Assembly (NCBI RefSeq): GCF_000513135.1
Contig: NZ_BAUV01000022.1
Coordinates: forward strand, 1 to 64,000
DNA: 64,000 nucleotides
Reading direction: 5' to 3'
DNA from: Halalkalibacter akibai JCM 9157
GTDB taxonomy: Bacteria > Bacillota > Bacilli > Bacillales > Bacillaceae_D
The translations under genes and the position numbers were made by a program. Below are positions 35,401 through 45,433 of the stretch, in pieces (within the stretch, counting starts at the first letter, position 1; the number at the start of each line of letters is the position of its first letter). The notes beneath the pieces were generated by a model. It was not told the origin of the DNA and made no database searches. It saw only the letters and a program-made list of their open reading frames with translations.

Positions 35401-38118
35401 ATGTCAAAGAAAAATGATGTTTTTAAAGCAAGATCATCCTTTTCTCTGGATGGAAAAACAATTAACTATTACTCTTTAAAAGCTTTAGAAGATGCTGGAT
35501 TGGGCAATGTATCAAATCTACCTTATTCAGTAAAGGTTTTACTAGAATCCGTTCTTCGTCAATATGATGGTTATGTTATTAAAGAAGAGCATGTAACAAA
35601 CCTTGCGAAGTGGGGAACAGATGAACTGAAAGATATCGATGTTCCGTTTAAGCCATCTCGTGTAATTTTACAAGATTTCACTGGAGTACCAGCAGTTGTT
35701 GACCTTGCTTCTTTACGTAAAGCAATGGCTGACCTTGGTGGAGACCCAGATCAAATTAATCCTGAAATTCCTGTTGACTTAGTTATTGACCACTCTGTAC
35801 AAGTTGATAAAGCTGGTACGATGGATTCATTAGATTTCAACATGAATTTAGAATTCCAACGTAACGAAGAGCGCTATCAATTCCTTAGCTGGGCTAAAAA
35901 AGCGTTTGATAACTACCGTGCTGTACCACCAGCAACAGGTATCGTTCACCAAGTTAACTTAGAGCATATCGCTAATGTTGTTCACGCGGTTGAACAAGAT
36001 GGCGAAACAGTTGCTTTCCCTGACACGCTTGTTGGTACTGACTCTCATACAACGATGATTAATGGTATCGGTGTACTAGGTTGGGGTGTAGGTGGTATCG
36101 AGGCAGAAGCAGGAATGCTTGGACAACCTTCATACTTCCCAGTTCCAGAAGTAATCGGTGTTAAACTTACAGGTTCACTTCCAAGTGGAACAACAGCTAC
36201 TGACATCGCTTTAAAAGTGACTCAAGTATTACGTGAGAAAAAAGTAGTTGGTAAGTTTGTTGAGTTCTTCGGTCCTGGTCTTGCAGAAATGCCACTAGCT
36301 GACCGTGCAACAATTTCAAACATGGCTCCAGAGTACGGCGCAACATGTGGTTTCTTCCCAGTTGACGTTGAAGCTCTTAATTACATGCGTCTAACAGGCC
36401 GTTCAGAAGAGCAAATCAAGCTTGTAGAAGCTTATTGCAGAGCTAATGGATTGTTCTATGTAGCTGGTGAAACACCTGATCCAACTTATACAGATACAGT
36501 AGAAGTTGACCTTAGTGAAATCGAAGCGAACCTTTCTGGTCCTAAGCGTCCACAAGATTTAGTTCGTCTTTCTGATATGCAAAAATCTTTCCGTGATGCA
36601 GTTGTAGCTCCTCAAGGAACTCAAGGTCTAGGCCAAACAGAAGCGGAATTCGATAAAAAGGTACCAGTTAAGTTTAAAGATGGTCGCGAAACAGTTATGG
36701 AAACTGGTTCAATTGCGATCGCAGCTATTACAAGCTGTACGAATACTTCTAACCCATACGTTTTAATCGGAGCAGGTCTTGTTGCGAAAAAAGCGGTTGA
36801 GTTAGGTTTAGAGGTTCCAGAGTTTGTAAAAACATCTTTAGCTCCTGGTTCAAAAGTAGTAACAGGTTACTTAACTGATTCTGGACTTTTACCATACCTT
36901 GAAAAGTTAGGTTATAACCTAGTTGGTTACGGCTGTACGACTTGTATCGGTAACTCTGGTCCATTAGAAGATGAAATTGAAGAAGCGATTGCTGCTAGTG
37001 ACTTAACAGTAACTTCAGTTCTTTCAGGTAACCGTAACTTCGAAGGGCGTATCCACCCATTAGTGAAAGCAAACTATCTTGCTTCACCACCTTTAGTAGT
37101 TGCTTATTCTTTAGCAGGTACTGTGGATATTGATCTTCAAAATGATCCAATTGGAAAAGACCAAAATGGTAAGGATGTATTCTTTGCTGATATCTGGCCT
37201 ACAGCAGATGAGATTTCTAAAGTTGTTTCTGAAACAGTTACACCTGAGTTGTTCCGTCGTGAATACGAAAATGTATTCAGCAGCAACCCTCGTTGGAACG
37301 AAATCGAAACAACGGATGATGCTCTTTATAAGTGGGATGCAGAGTCAACTTACATTGCTAACCCTACATTCTTTGAAAACTTATCTCCAGATCCTGAAGA
37401 TATCAAACCGCTTAACGAGCTTCGTGTAATTGGTAAGTTCGGTGACACTGTTACAACTGACCATATTTCACCAGCTGGTGCAATTGGTAAAGATACACCT
37501 GCAGGTAAGTATCTAATTTCTAAAGGTGTTGAGCCTAAAGACTTTAACTCTTACGGATCTCGTCGTGGTAACCACGAAGTGATGATGAGAGGTACTTTTG
37601 CAAACATCCGTATCCGTAATCAGATCGCTCCTGGTACAGAAGGTGGATTCACAACTTACTGGCCTACTGGCGAAGTGATGTCAATTTACGATGCTGCGAT
37701 GAAGTACAAAGAGCAAGAAACTGGTCTAGCTATCTTAGCTGGAAAAGATTACGGAATGGGAAGCTCGCGTGACTGGGCTGCTAAAGGAACAAACCTTCTT
37801 GGCATTAAGACAGTTATCGCTGAAAGCTATGAGCGTATTCACCGTAGTAACCTTGTTCTTATGGGTGTTCTTCCACTTCAATTTAAAGAAGGCGAAAGCG
37901 CTGAGACACTTGGTTTAACAGGTGAAGAGGCCATTTCTGTAGCAATCACAAATGATGTGAAACCACGTGATATCGTGAAAGTAACAGCAACAGATAAAGC
38001 TGGTAAGAAAACTGAATTTGAAGTAGTTGCTCGTTTTGATAGTGAAGTTGAAATGGATTACTACCGTCACGGTGGTATTTTACAAATGGTACTTCGCAAC
38101 AAGCTTGCTAACAAATAA
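35401..38118 (+). CDS. citB: Aconitate hydratase (aconitase A)
   Basis: A 905-residue aconitase (citrate to isocitrate, TCA cycle). The start is the ATG at 35401 behind AAGGAGGG; the frame stays open upstream without a better site. The [4Fe-4S] cysteines are Cys446 in AITSCTNTS and Cys512 and Cys515 in YGCTTCIG. Substrate motifs TDSHTTM near 220 and [12 protein letters not shown] near 790 are intact. In Bacillus the apo-protein also binds iron-responsive RNA. Codon use (many CTT, GGT, CGT) is that of a highly expressed gene. Spore-protein genes on both sides keep the B. subtilis order. Confidence 0.97.
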   Translation: MSKKNDVFKARSSFSLDGKTINYYSLKALEDAGLGNVSNLPYSVKVLLESVLRQYDGYVIKEEHVTNLAKWGTDELKDIDVPFKPSRVILQDFTGVPAVVDLASLRKAMADLGGDPDQINPEIPVDLVIDHSVQVDKAGTMDSLDFNMNLEFQRNEERYQFLSWAKKAFDNYRAVPPATGIVHQVNLEHIANVVHAVEQDGETVAFPDTLVGTDSHTTMINGIGVLGWGVGGIEAEAGMLGQPSYFPVPEVIGVKLTGSLPSGTTATDIALKVTQVLREKKVVGKFVEFFGPGLAEMPLADRATISNMAPEYGATCGFFPVDVEALNYMRLTGRSEEQIKLVEAYCRANGLFYVAGETPDPTYTDTVEVDLSEIEANLSGPKRPQDLVRLSDMQKSFRDAVVAPQGTQGLGQTEAEFDKKVPVKFKDGRETVMETGSIAIAAITSCTNTSNPYVLIGAGLVAKKAVELGLEVPEFVKTSLAPGSKVVTGYLTDSGLLPYLEKLGYNLVGYGCTTCIGNSGPLEDEIEEAIAASDLTVTSVLSGNRNFEGRIHPLVKANYLASPPLVVAYSLAGTVDIDLQNDPIGKDQNGKDVFFADIWPTADEISKVVSETVTPELFRREYENVFSSNPRWNEIETTDDALYKWDAESTYIANPTFFENLSPDPEDIKPLNELRVIGKFGDTVTTDHISPAGAIGKDTPAGKYLISKGVEPKDFNSYGSRRGNHEVMMRGTFANIRIRNQIAPGTEGGFTTYWPTGEVMSIYDAAMKYKEQETGLAILAGKDYGMGSSRDWAAKGTNLLGIKTVIAESYERIHRSNLVLMGVLPLQFKEGESAETLGLTGEEAISVAITNDVKPRDIVKVTATDKAGKKTEFEVVARFDSEVEMDYYRHGGILQMVLRNKLANK

Positions 38119-38125
38119 TATTGTC

Positions 38126-38167
38126 AAAAACCTTCATTCTTTATCTCAAAGAATGAAGGTTTTTTTG
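38126..38167 (+). terminator. Terminator of citB
   Basis: AAAAACCTTCATTCTTT pairs with AAAGAATGAAGGTTTTT, ending in seven T. Confidence 0.9.
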
Positions 38168-38273
38168 TGTCCGAAATAAATTTCATATACCGTATTTATG
38201 AAAAAAATGGATTTATAGAGATCAGAAAGTTGCACATCCTAAAAAAGATATTTTAGGAAATGGAGGGATTCAA

Positions 38274-38417
38274 TTGGGTCGTCAGAAAAAAGGAAATGCA
38301 AATGCACAAAGAAATAACAATGCTAAAAAACAAGGCAAAGACAATCACCCTGAAACAGGATTTGAATCATACGCAGAAAGAGAAGCTGAAAAAATGAGTC
38401 GTAATCAACATTCGTAA
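38274..38417 (+). CDS. Small hydrophilic protein (47 aa), spore-protein-like
   Basis: TTG at 38274 follows GGAGGG (38262-38267) at good distance. The product is rich in Asn, Gln and Lys (MGRQKKGNANAQRNNNAKKQ, then ESYAEREAEKMSRNQHS), like minor spore proteins, and it lies among ssp genes. I do not recognise a specific family. A hairpin at 38428-38454 follows. Confidence 0.55.
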   Translation: MGRQKKGNANAQRNNNAKKQGKDNHPETGFESYAEREAEKMSRNQHS

Positions 38418-38427
38418 TTTAAATAAA

Positions 38428-38454
38428 AACCAAGTCTAGATTCTGGACTTGGTT
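38428..38454 (+). terminator. Hairpin after the small gene at 38274
   Basis: AACCAAGTC and GACTTGGTT form a perfect 9-bp stem; the T-run after it is poor. Confidence 0.5.
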
Positions 38455-38493
38455 CGCTTACTTTAAATGAGAGGGTAAACGGAGGGGATTTCT

Positions 38494-39195
38494 TTGTTTG
38501 ATTTTTGGCAAGGCGCTGAAGGATTACCTGTTTATGGTTATATGATTCGCGCTACAATCGTGTACTTTTATATCTTTTTTATTGTAAAAGTTCTTGGTCA
38601 ACGATCTATGAGTTCCATTGATGCACTTGATTTTATCTTCGGTGTCGTTATCGGGGATATACTCGGAGAGCCACTTACTGATGGTGAGTTACCACTAGCT
38701 GGACCTGTTGGTGCTGCAGCAATGACAGCGGGGTTACATCTTGGCTTGTCTGTTTTGGCATTAAGAGCCCCTCGTTTTAGAAGAATTATTGAAGACGAAC
38801 CCGTTATTCTTATGCGTCATGGGAAAATATTGCATAAGGAGTTAAAGAAAGCAAAGATCACATTAGAAGCATTTTTAATGGACTTAAGGTTGAATAATGC
38901 CAATGATCTTTCAGAAGTAGATTATGCAATTTTAGAAATGAATGGATCCATTAGTGTCATTAAGAAATCCAACTATGAAAGTGTCACGTTAAATGACCTT
39001 GATAAAAATGTTCCATCAAAAGGATACACTTCTGTTTTAATTGAGGATGGTCATATTATTGAAGCGAATGTCAAGAAGTTTGGAACGCTAGATTGGTTAC
39101 GAGATCAAGTTCAGCAAAAAGGATTTGCTAATGTTAAGGAAATCTTTGTGATGACAATAGATGAAACGGGTAACATCTACGTTAGTCCTAAATAA
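38494..39195 (+). CDS. YetF/DUF421-family membrane protein
   Basis: A 233-residue protein. TTG at 38494 lies 7 bases after GGAGGGG. Three N-terminal membrane spans (about 12-33, 40-58, 66-85) carry the family motifs VKVLGQRSMSSIDALDFIFGVVIGDILGEPL, and the soluble C-terminal domain holds the RLNN-x-x-DLSEVDYAILE-x-NG segment. YetF-like proteins are found in spores, where they act in germination-related membrane proteins; neighbouring ssp genes fit that, but a spore role here is inferred. Confidence 0.85.
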   Translation: MFDFWQGAEGLPVYGYMIRATIVYFYIFFIVKVLGQRSMSSIDALDFIFGVVIGDILGEPLTDGELPLAGPVGAAAMTAGLHLGLSVLALRAPRFRRIIEDEPVILMRHGKILHKELKKAKITLEAFLMDLRLNNANDLSEVDYAILEMNGSISVIKKSNYESVTLNDLDKNVPSKGYTSVLIEDGHIIEANVKKFGTLDWLRDQVQQKGFANVKEIFVMTIDETGNIYVSPK

Positions 39196-39203
39196 TGTAT
39201 AAA

Positions 39204-39247
39204 AACACTCCTTTCTGACTAGAATGGTCATAAAACAAAGGAGTGTT
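39204..39247 (+). promoter_or_regulatory. Hairpin that covers the fbpB-like ribosome binding site
   Basis: AACACTCCTTT (39204-39214) pairs perfectly with AAAGGAGTGTT (39237-39247); the 3' arm is the Shine-Dalgarno sequence of the gene at 39252. There is no T-run. It could end the YetF transcript weakly or hide the ribosome binding site on read-through RNA. Confidence 0.5.
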
Positions 39248-39251
39248 AATC

Positions 39252-39392
39252 ATGAGAAGAGTCAGAAAATTATCATTTGAGGAATTAGTTAGAGAAAATA
39301 AAGAAAAATTATTGAATGACAAAGAAGAGCTTGATCGTTTAGAAGAACGCTGGGAGCAAAGAAGATCGTCTGTGAAACAAATTGAAATGTGA
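39252..39392 (+). CDS. FbpB-family small basic protein
   Basis: A 46-residue protein with AAAGGAG before the ATG. RKLSFEELVRENKEKLLND and EELDRLEERWEQRR match the FbpB family pattern (SFEELV-x-ENK-x-x-LL-x-D). In B. subtilis, FbpB helps the Fur-regulated small RNA FsrA in the iron-sparing response. I see no clear Fur box here, so regulation is open. Confidence 0.75.
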   Translation: MRRVRKLSFEELVRENKEKLLNDKEELDRLEERWEQRRSSVKQIEM

Positions 39393-39439
39393 ATAGCTTT
39401 GCTTTTTAGAGGTAACCTAGTGATAGGGAGGGGTTACTT

Positions 39440-39586
39440 ATGAAAAGCAATAGCACAAAGTCAAATTTCGCTCAATTTCGTCCAGATCATCTAGGAACAC
39501 AACCTGTGAAGGCTAAGGCGAATAATGGGAAAAAAATGGCGCAAAAAAGTAATGAGCAACCTGATTATATTCCTCCTAAAGGATAA
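39440..39586 (+). CDS. sspN: Small acid-soluble spore protein N
   Basis: A 48-residue protein with GGGAGGGG upstream of its ATG. The sequence NFAQFRPDHLGTQPVKAKAN then NGKKM and PDYIPPKG matches SspN (FKPDHLGT, GKKM, PEYVPPKG). A spore-core protein. Downstream of citB, as in B. subtilis. Confidence 0.9.
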   Translation: MKSNSTKSNFAQFRPDHLGTQPVKAKANNGKKMAQKSNEQPDYIPPKG

Positions 39587-39593
39587 AGAGGTA

Positions 39594-39626
39594 AAACCCT
39601 GTAGCAAGATTGCTACAGGGTTTTTT
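39594..39626 (+). terminator. Terminator of sspN
   Basis: AAACCCTGTAGCA pairs with TGCTACAGGGTTT, followed by TTT. Confidence 0.9.
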
Positions 39627-39755
39627 AGGTCTTTAGAAAAAAGATTTCATTTTATCAAAGAAAAAAGTTGTCGACTTAAAAGGCTTGTCATAGAATGAGA
39701 AAGACGAAATAATAAAAGAAGTTGATGTCATGCATGAGGGGGTAGGGGAGAAAAC

Positions 39756-40214
39756 ATGAGACATCAGAAATGGTTGAAGCTTTTTTTGTTGGTGAGCTAT
39801 TTAGCCGCCTTATTTTATGTAACATTATTAGCATGGAACTATGGTGCTTCACTTGGACCAGCAGGACCAGGGGGAAGAAATTATAACCTAATCCCATTTC
39901 GAAGCATTTACCGGATTGCTGTTTTTAGTCCAACTATAAACGATCCTTTGAGAATATTAGTAGGAAATGTCATTTTGTTTATGCCTTTAGGATTTTTATT
40001 ACCAACGGTTTGGAAGAAGGCGAGACGCTTTAGTTTTATTCTGCTGGCAGGATTCTTACTTTCTCTATTGATTGAAGTGAGCCAGTTTTTATTCACTCAC
40101 AGAGTGGCAAATGTAGATGATGTCATTTTAAATACACTAGGAGCAATGATTGGCTATTTAATCTTTTCTTGTGTTTTTTGGTTAAAAAAACGAATTGTCT
40201 ATATACATACATAA
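39756..40214 (+). CDS. VanZ-family membrane protein
   Basis: A 152-residue protein with four membrane spans (about 9-28, 68-86, 94-112, 125-145). The VanZ motifs are present: NLIPFRSI after the first span, GNVILFMPLGFLLP, LIEVSQFLF and VDDVILNTLGAMIGYLIF. VanZ relatives confer low-level teicoplanin resistance in Tn1546, but most chromosomal copies have unknown roles. It has its own ribosome binding site and a strong terminator. Confidence 0.85.
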   Translation: MRHQKWLKLFLLVSYLAALFYVTLLAWNYGASLGPAGPGGRNYNLIPFRSIYRIAVFSPTINDPLRILVGNVILFMPLGFLLPTVWKKARRFSFILLAGFLLSLLIEVSQFLFTHRVANVDDVILNTLGAMIGYLIFSCVFWLKKRIVYIHT

Positions 40215-40266
40215 ACAAGAGGGTGTCTAAAGGTTATTGTTTAACCTGAGACATCCCTCTTGTTTT
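40213..40266. terminator. Bidirectional terminator
   Basis: AAACAAGAGGG pairs with CCCTCTTGTTT, with an inner AGGTTA/TAACCT stem, between convergent genes. Confidence 0.85.
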
Positions 40267-40273
40267 ATCTGTA

Positions 40274-40906
40274 TTAAGCTTGTTTTTCTTTTAACGTCAT
40301 TCGGTTAAAAAAGGTAAAGCCAATATAAACAACTAACAGAAAGAGTCCGTAAAAGAAAGCGACCAAAAGCAACCCTTTAGGATCAGTAACGATTGCATTT
40401 CCAACTGTTGCAAATAAAATCATAGAAGGAATTTTCCCCAAAGATGAGGCGACTGAGTAACGCAAGAAACTAACCCGACTCAATGCAGAGTATATATTGA
40501 CAATGATTGAAGGGATAAAAGGAATAAGTCTCGACAAGAATATAGTCATAAAAGCATTGCTTTCAAACAATTTTGTTAGTTTGGAAAGACTTTTATATTT
40601 ATGGAGCCACTGTTTCCCCCAGTCTTGATAACCATAACGCACGAATGCAAACATTAAAATTGAAGCTAGTGAAGAGCCGACCCATGTAACGAGGCTTCCT
40701 GCAGCAGGTCCATAAGCAGCTCCAAGCACTCCGCCGATAATAGGATATGGAATTATAGGGAAAAGGGCGAAAAAAGTTGAAAGCAAGGCCGTGACTAACA
40801 TATACTCAGTGCCACCTTGACGAATCCAATTCAATAACGCTTCCCCATATAAATACATCAGTACAGCAATAATGACATAACTAAAAAATACGATGCTTTT
40901 CTTCAT
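40274..40906 (-). CDS. TVP38/TMEM64-family membrane protein
   Basis: A 210-residue integral membrane protein of the DedA/VTT superfamily. Signature stretches are IIPYPIIGGVLGAAYGPAAG, the F-x-x-R(Y)G segment, FLSRLIPFIPSIIVNIYSALSRVSF and GKIPSMILFATVGN. About five membrane segments. Members are implicated in lipid scrambling or transport of undecaprenyl-phosphate-like lipids; the substrate here is not known. A single gene with its own promoter region. Confidence 0.85.
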   Translation of the reverse strand: MKKSIVFFSYVIIAVLMYLYGEALLNWIRQGGTEYMLVTALLSTFFALFPIIPYPIIGGVLGAAYGPAAGSLVTWVGSSLASILMFAFVRYGYQDWGKQWLHKYKSLSKLTKLFESNAFMTIFLSRLIPFIPSIIVNIYSALSRVSFLRYSVASSLGKIPSMILFATVGNAIVTDPKGLLLVAFFYGLFLLVVYIGFTFFNRMTLKEKQA

Positions 40907-41082
40907 AATACCTTCCTCTCTACCTCCTCATTTTCTCATATTTTTGCTCGGAATTCCCCATTAAAATGATAACGTTTCTTGAAATTTTCAAGTCACCGAC
41001 TTAGGTTATGATTGTTCTTTTCTAAATTCCATATATCTGTTAAAATGTTAGAACTAAGTTGATAGAAGAAAAAGGTGTAGTT

Positions 41083-41283
41083 ATGATTAGGCTGTTAACG
41101 AGTTTCATGTTGTTTTATTTTTTTATACCAAATCAAATAAGTGCATTTACTATCGTAGCAAATGGGGTTGTGGACAATGAAACAGTTACCTCATCGGTTG
41201 GTCGATTGCTCTTTCCTATTGTGATAACTGCAGTCATTGCACTCATTGTTGGAATTAAACATCTCGTAAAAAAGAAAAAATAA
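41083..41283 (+). CDS. Small membrane protein (66 aa), unknown
   Basis: The ATG at 41083 follows AAAGGTG at normal spacing; the frame is open further upstream without a site. A signal-like hydrophobic start (LLTSFMLFYFFIPNQISAF), a short outside segment, a second membrane helix (LLFPIVITAVIALIVGI) and a basic end (KHLVKKKK). No family recognised. Confidence 0.55.
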   Translation: MIRLLTSFMLFYFFIPNQISAFTIVANGVVDNETVTSSVGRLLFPIVITAVIALIVGIKHLVKKKK

Positions 41284-41368
41284 GCTGGTTTTAAAGGGAA
41301 AGGATCGTTAATTAATCATTCCTTTCGTTTTTATTATTATTTCGTTACTCGAAGAAAGAAGGACTTAC

Positions 41369-42298
41369 ATGGATCGTAAAAAACAGTGGATGATTTACGG
41401 AATGCTTACATTAGCGACAAGTACGTGGGGAAGTGCTTTTATAGCTGGAAAAATAGCGATAGAAAGTTTTGAGCCAGCTACAATTTCATTTCTTCGTTTT
41501 TTCGGTGCCGCAATTCTATTATTTCCGATTATGTGGTTAGTAGAGAAGAATATTCCAAGGATTACGAAAAGAGATTGGTTTTTATTTGCGCTTCTTGGCA
41601 TAACAGGAATTGCCATTTATAATATCTGCTTCTTTTTAGCTAGCAAACATGCCCCCGTGATTAAAAGTTCTCTGTTTATTGGGGCAAATCCGATGCTAAT
41701 CATGCTTTTATCAGGATTGATTCTAAAAGAAACGATAACGAAGCGAAATGTAATTGGACTCTTACTTGCTTTTGCTGGCGTAGTTACGATCGTCACGGAA
41801 GGAGATCTCTCCGTAATTATAAGCTTTCAGTTTGAACCGATTGACTTCATTTTGCTAGGGGCGGTTATTACATGGGCACTATATAGTGTGATCGGACGAA
41901 TTGTGTTAAGGAAATTTAGTTCGATAGTGTCAACTACTTATGCTGTTGGATTTGGTTCACTATTTCTATTGCCTTTTTCAATCCTTGAGAAGCCTTGGGA
42001 GAGTCTAGCGACTAGTACTTGGTCTTCATGGCTAGCGATCGCACATATGAGTGTATTCGTTACGGTTCTTGGATTTATTTTATACTATTATGGGATTCAA
42101 CAAATTGGAGCAGCCAAAGCATCGATCTTTATAAACGTGATGCCAGTCTCGGCTGTTATTATGGCGACTGTCTTTTTAGGAGAGACTTTAACTATAGCAA
42201 CGATGATCGGAGCTGTATTTGTCATTTCTGGTGTTTATGTTGGAACGTCTGTTAAACGTACGAAACGATCAACTACTGTTCATGCAAAGATAGGTTAG
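41369..42298 (+). CDS. EamA/DMT-superfamily transporter
   Basis: A 309-residue protein with ten predicted membrane helices in two EamA repeats. The first repeat has TSTWGSAFIAGKIAIESFEPATISFLRF, the second ALYSVIGRIVLRKFSS and GAAKASIFINVMPVSAVIMATVFLGE. DMT exporters move amino acids, nucleobases or other metabolites; the substrate cannot be told. The C-terminus is basic, placing it inside. Confidence 0.85.
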   Translation: MDRKKQWMIYGMLTLATSTWGSAFIAGKIAIESFEPATISFLRFFGAAILLFPIMWLVEKNIPRITKRDWFLFALLGITGIAIYNICFFLASKHAPVIKSSLFIGANPMLIMLLSGLILKETITKRNVIGLLLAFAGVVTIVTEGDLSVIISFQFEPIDFILLGAVITWALYSVIGRIVLRKFSSIVSTTYAVGFGSLFLLPFSILEKPWESLATSTWSSWLAIAHMSVFVTVLGFILYYYGIQQIGAAKASIFINVMPVSAVIMATVFLGETLTIATMIGAVFVISGVYVGTSVKRTKRSTTVHAKIG

Positions 42299-42340
42299 CC
42301 GTGGTAGAATGAGGGCGTGAAACGAGAAAGTGGGGTAAGA

Positions 42341-44680
42341 ATGCTACAGCAAAAATGGACAATAGATAAAATTCAAGATTGGCTTGAAAAAATAGATAAA
42401 GGTATGATCACTTTTCAAGAGGGAAAAGCCTGGGAGATACTTTGGCAACTAGATCAAGTCGAATGGGTTGATGGAGAGCAGAGTCAACATAAGGCTCAGC
42501 TTTTCGCAATGCTTGCTAAAGCTAGATACGATCGCATTGGGAAGATTGATCCTTTGGTTGAACGTTGGACAAACGAAGCTTTACAAAAGAATCACTCATC
42601 TGTGATTGCCCACGAATTACGAGTAGAGATGTTAATTAATTTTTTGAAAAGCATCCCGATTCCTAATAAATTTCCTCCGATACGAGAAACGGATCATAGT
42701 TCAGCCAAGAAACAGACTGCAAAAGAATATGAAGAAATAGCGGAACGCTTTTTCAATTATTATGAAACATACAAAGAAATGAGCACAGAGGTACAAGATT
42801 CTTTGCCATTTATATCTGAAAATTCTAATGCGAAATTAAAATTGTTATCAGATCTTATTGAACAGTTTCAATCTCCCTTTGACTCTATTTTAAAAGCAGT
42901 TAGACAATATGCTAGCTCAGTGCAGGGTGTTTACTATTCAGCCACACAGTTTCAAGAAGTGGCTAAAGCAACTAGTGAAATTGAACAATTAATGGGACGT
43001 TGGAATGCTGAACGAGCAAATGAGCTTCAGTCAAAAGAGCAATCAGCTTTACAAGAATTAAAAGCAATGATTGGTTTAGAAGAGATTAAAGAGCGTGTGA
43101 GAGAATTATACCAATTTCTTCATTATCAAAAAGAAAGAATGAGACAAGGCTTTCAAGCTAAAGACAGTATTAACTTACATATGATTCTCCAAGGAAATCC
43201 AGGAACAGGAAAAACACACCTTGCAAGATTAATAGCGAAAATTTACAACGAGCTGGGTTTATTAGATCGAGATGAAGTGCATGAGGTTGATCGTTCTCGT
43301 CTTGTCGGGGCTTTTGTCGGTCAAACCGAAGAAAATACTTTAAAGGCGATTGAGGAAGCAAAAGGTGGTGTTCTTTTTATTGATGAAGCTTATACATTAA
43401 AAAGAACAGGCGCAGCGGGAAATGATTATGGCCAAACCGTTATTGATACGTTAGTTTCGGCCATGACAAGTGGGAAATATGCAGGCACATTTGCTGTTAT
43501 TTTAGCAGGATATCCAGAAGAAATGAGAAGTTTCTTAAGAGCCAATCCAGGGTTAAGGAGCCGTTTCCCTGATCAAAATCAGTTGGAACTCGTGAATTAC
43601 TCTTTAGAAGAGTTAGTGCAAATCGGGGAACAAGTAGCAATTGAAAATGATTATATATTAACGATCGAAGCAAAACGAGAGTTCATGAAAAGAATAGAAA
43701 AAGCCCAAGTAGATGAAAGTTTTGGCAATGCAAGAACAGCTAAAAATATTATTTTAGACGCTATTTTCCAAAAAGGTGCTCGGATGTCCCTTGAAAATCC
43801 TCAAACCGATGATTTTGTATTTCTCGAAGCAAATGATTTCAAAGGAAAGAGTCCAACTAAGATTGAATTATCGGCAAGGGATGAGTTAGACGATTTAATT
43901 GGGCTTGAACAAGTAAAAAAGGAAATAAATCAATTAACTTCTTTTGTTCACATTCAACAACTAAGGCGTGAAAAAGGAATGAAGACTCTTCCTTTGCAAG
44001 TTCATTCTGTTTTCACAGGAAATCCTGGAACTGGAAAAACAACGGTAGCTAAATTATACGCTAAATCATTAAGAGAGATTGGTTTATTAAAACGTGGTCA
44101 CTTAGTCGTTGTAAGCAGGGCTGATTTAGTTGCTGGTTATGTCGGTCAAACTGCTCAGAAAACAAAAGAAAAAGTAAAAGATGCCGTTGGTGGCGTATTG
44201 TTTATAGATGAAGCTTATTCTTTGCTTTCAAAAGGACAAGGGGACTTTGGTAAAGAAGTAATTAACACTTTGATTCAACAAATGACAGAATACGAAGAGA
44301 ATTTAGCTGTTGTGCTAGCGGGATACGGTGAAGAAATGGAAGAACTGTTGAGTAGCAATCCTGGATTACGTTCTCGTTTTAAAAAACATATTTCTTTTCC
44401 TGATTATGGTCAATCAGAATTATTGAAAATCATTTTGTTACGGGCGAATCATGCTGGTTACCAATTCGGAGCAGAAGTAAAAGAAACACTTACTAAATTA
44501 TTACCAGAAGCGGGGCATGCTGGTAATGGACGCTTTGCGGTTGATATATTTGACCAGCTCGCTCAGACGCAGTCTTTACGGTTGTCAGATCGCCTCGAGA
44601 ATGAACAACTAGACGTCGAAGAGTTGTCTACCATCAAGGAAGAAGATGTTCTACAAGTACTAGGAAACAGGGGGATATAA
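42341..44680 (+). CDS. Two-module AAA+ ATPase, CbbX/SpoVK-like
   Basis: About 779 residues. I place the start at the ATG at 42341, 6 bases after GGGG; a GTG at 42317 is possible. After an alpha-helical region of about 240 residues come two AAA+ modules of the CbbX/SpoVK type: Walker A GNPGTGKTH and Walker B VLFIDEAYTL in the first, GNPGTGKTT and VLFIDEAYSLL in the second. Each also has the pore segment GAFVGQTEEN or AGYVGQTAQK and the arginine NPGLRSRFP or NPGLRSRFKK. SpoVK has a single module. Such remodelling ATPases act on protein complexes; the target is unknown. A thioesterase gene follows directly. Confidence 0.8.
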   Translation: MLQQKWTIDKIQDWLEKIDKGMITFQEGKAWEILWQLDQVEWVDGEQSQHKAQLFAMLAKARYDRIGKIDPLVERWTNEALQKNHSSVIAHELRVEMLINFLKSIPIPNKFPPIRETDHSSAKKQTAKEYEEIAERFFNYYETYKEMSTEVQDSLPFISENSNAKLKLLSDLIEQFQSPFDSILKAVRQYASSVQGVYYSATQFQEVAKATSEIEQLMGRWNAERANELQSKEQSALQELKAMIGLEEIKERVRELYQFLHYQKERMRQGFQAKDSINLHMILQGNPGTGKTHLARLIAKIYNELGLLDRDEVHEVDRSRLVGAFVGQTEENTLKAIEEAKGGVLFIDEAYTLKRTGAAGNDYGQTVIDTLVSAMTSGKYAGTFAVILAGYPEEMRSFLRANPGLRSRFPDQNQLELVNYSLEELVQIGEQVAIENDYILTIEAKREFMKRIEKAQVDESFGNARTAKNIILDAIFQKGARMSLENPQTDDFVFLEANDFKGKSPTKIELSARDELDDLIGLEQVKKEINQLTSFVHIQQLRREKGMKTLPLQVHSVFTGNPGTGKTTVAKLYAKSLREIGLLKRGHLVVVSRADLVAGYVGQTAQKTKEKVKDAVGGVLFIDEAYSLLSKGQGDFGKEVINTLIQQMTEYEENLAVVLAGYGEEMEELLSSNPGLRSRFKKHISFPDYGQSELLKIILLRANHAGYQFGAEVKETLTKLLPEAGHAGNGRFAVDIFDQLAQTQSLRLSDRLENEQLDVEELSTIKEEDVLQVLGNRGI

Positions 44681-45097
44681 ATGTTTATTTCAAAAAGGGA
44701 AATTCAAGTTTTGTATGCAGATACGGATATGATGGGAGTCATTTATCACGCGAACTATTTAAAGTATTTTGAACTAGGTCGTGGAGGAATGGTTGAAGAT
44801 GTAGGTTACAGTTACATTGAGATGGAAAATGCCGGGTATTATGCGCCGGTTTATGATGTAACTGCGACTTATAAAAAGCCACTTCGTTATGGCGACAAGG
44901 CTTTTGTGAAAACGTGGATTGAGTTAAATGACGGAATTAAGACCATTTATGGCTATCAAGTGGTTAATGGACAAGATGAATTATGTGTAGAAGGAACAAC
45001 GACACACATTATTGTAAAAAAGGAAACATTTAAGCCTACATCATTTAAAAAAGCTTTTCCTGAGTGGTTTTTAAAATATGAAGAAATAAAGAAATAA
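44681..45097 (+). CDS. yneP: Acyl-CoA thioesterase YneP (YbgC/FadM-like)
   Basis: A 138-residue hotdog thioesterase. The active-site segment VLYADTDMMGVIYHANYLKYFELGR contains the catalytic Asp of YbgC-type enzymes and the HANYLKYFE helix. It starts 1 base after the AAA+ stop with GGGGG as ribosome binding site, so the two are co-transcribed. In B. subtilis yneP lies next to tlp, as here. Confidence 0.88.
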   Translation: MFISKREIQVLYADTDMMGVIYHANYLKYFELGRGGMVEDVGYSYIEMENAGYYAPVYDVTATYKKPLRYGDKAFVKTWIELNDGIKTIYGYQVVNGQDELCVEGTTTHIIVKKETFKPTSFKKAFPEWFLKYEEIKK

Positions 45098-45181
45098 TTA
45101 ATGGACAGGTATTAAGTTTTCTGACAACATCCATACTAAGCTTGCGCTATATGCGCCAGTAAATGTAGAGGGGTAATAAAG

Positions 45182-45418
45182 ATGGCTAAACCTGATAACC
45201 GTAATGACAATGTTGAAAAACTGCAACAAATGAAGAAAAACACAGAACACAATATTGAAGCAGCAGAAGAGTCTTTAGTTCATACAGAGATGAAGGATGA
45301 ACAAAAGCAATCCATTAAGCAAAAAAATCAACGTCGTGTTGAAAGTATTCGTGGCTTCGAAGCGGAAATTGCTGACGAAATGCAAGCTCGAAAAAATGGA
45401 TACAAAAACGAGCAATAA
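45182..45418 (+). CDS. tlp: Thioredoxin-like small acid-soluble spore protein Tlp
   Basis: A 78-residue charged protein with AGAGGGG before the ATG. NRNDNVEKLQQMKKNTEHNI, EAAEESL and IKQKNQRRVESIRGFEAEI match Tlp throughout (DNVEKLQ-x-M, NT-x-x-NI-x-x-AEESM, IK-x-KN-x-RR-x-ESI). In spite of its name it is a minor spore protein, not a redox enzyme. Confidence 0.92.
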   Translation: MAKPDNRNDNVEKLQQMKKNTEHNIEAAEESLVHTEMKDEQKQSIKQKNQRRVESIRGFEAEIADEMQARKNGYKNEQ

Positions 45419-45433
45419 TTAAAGGGTTTATAA

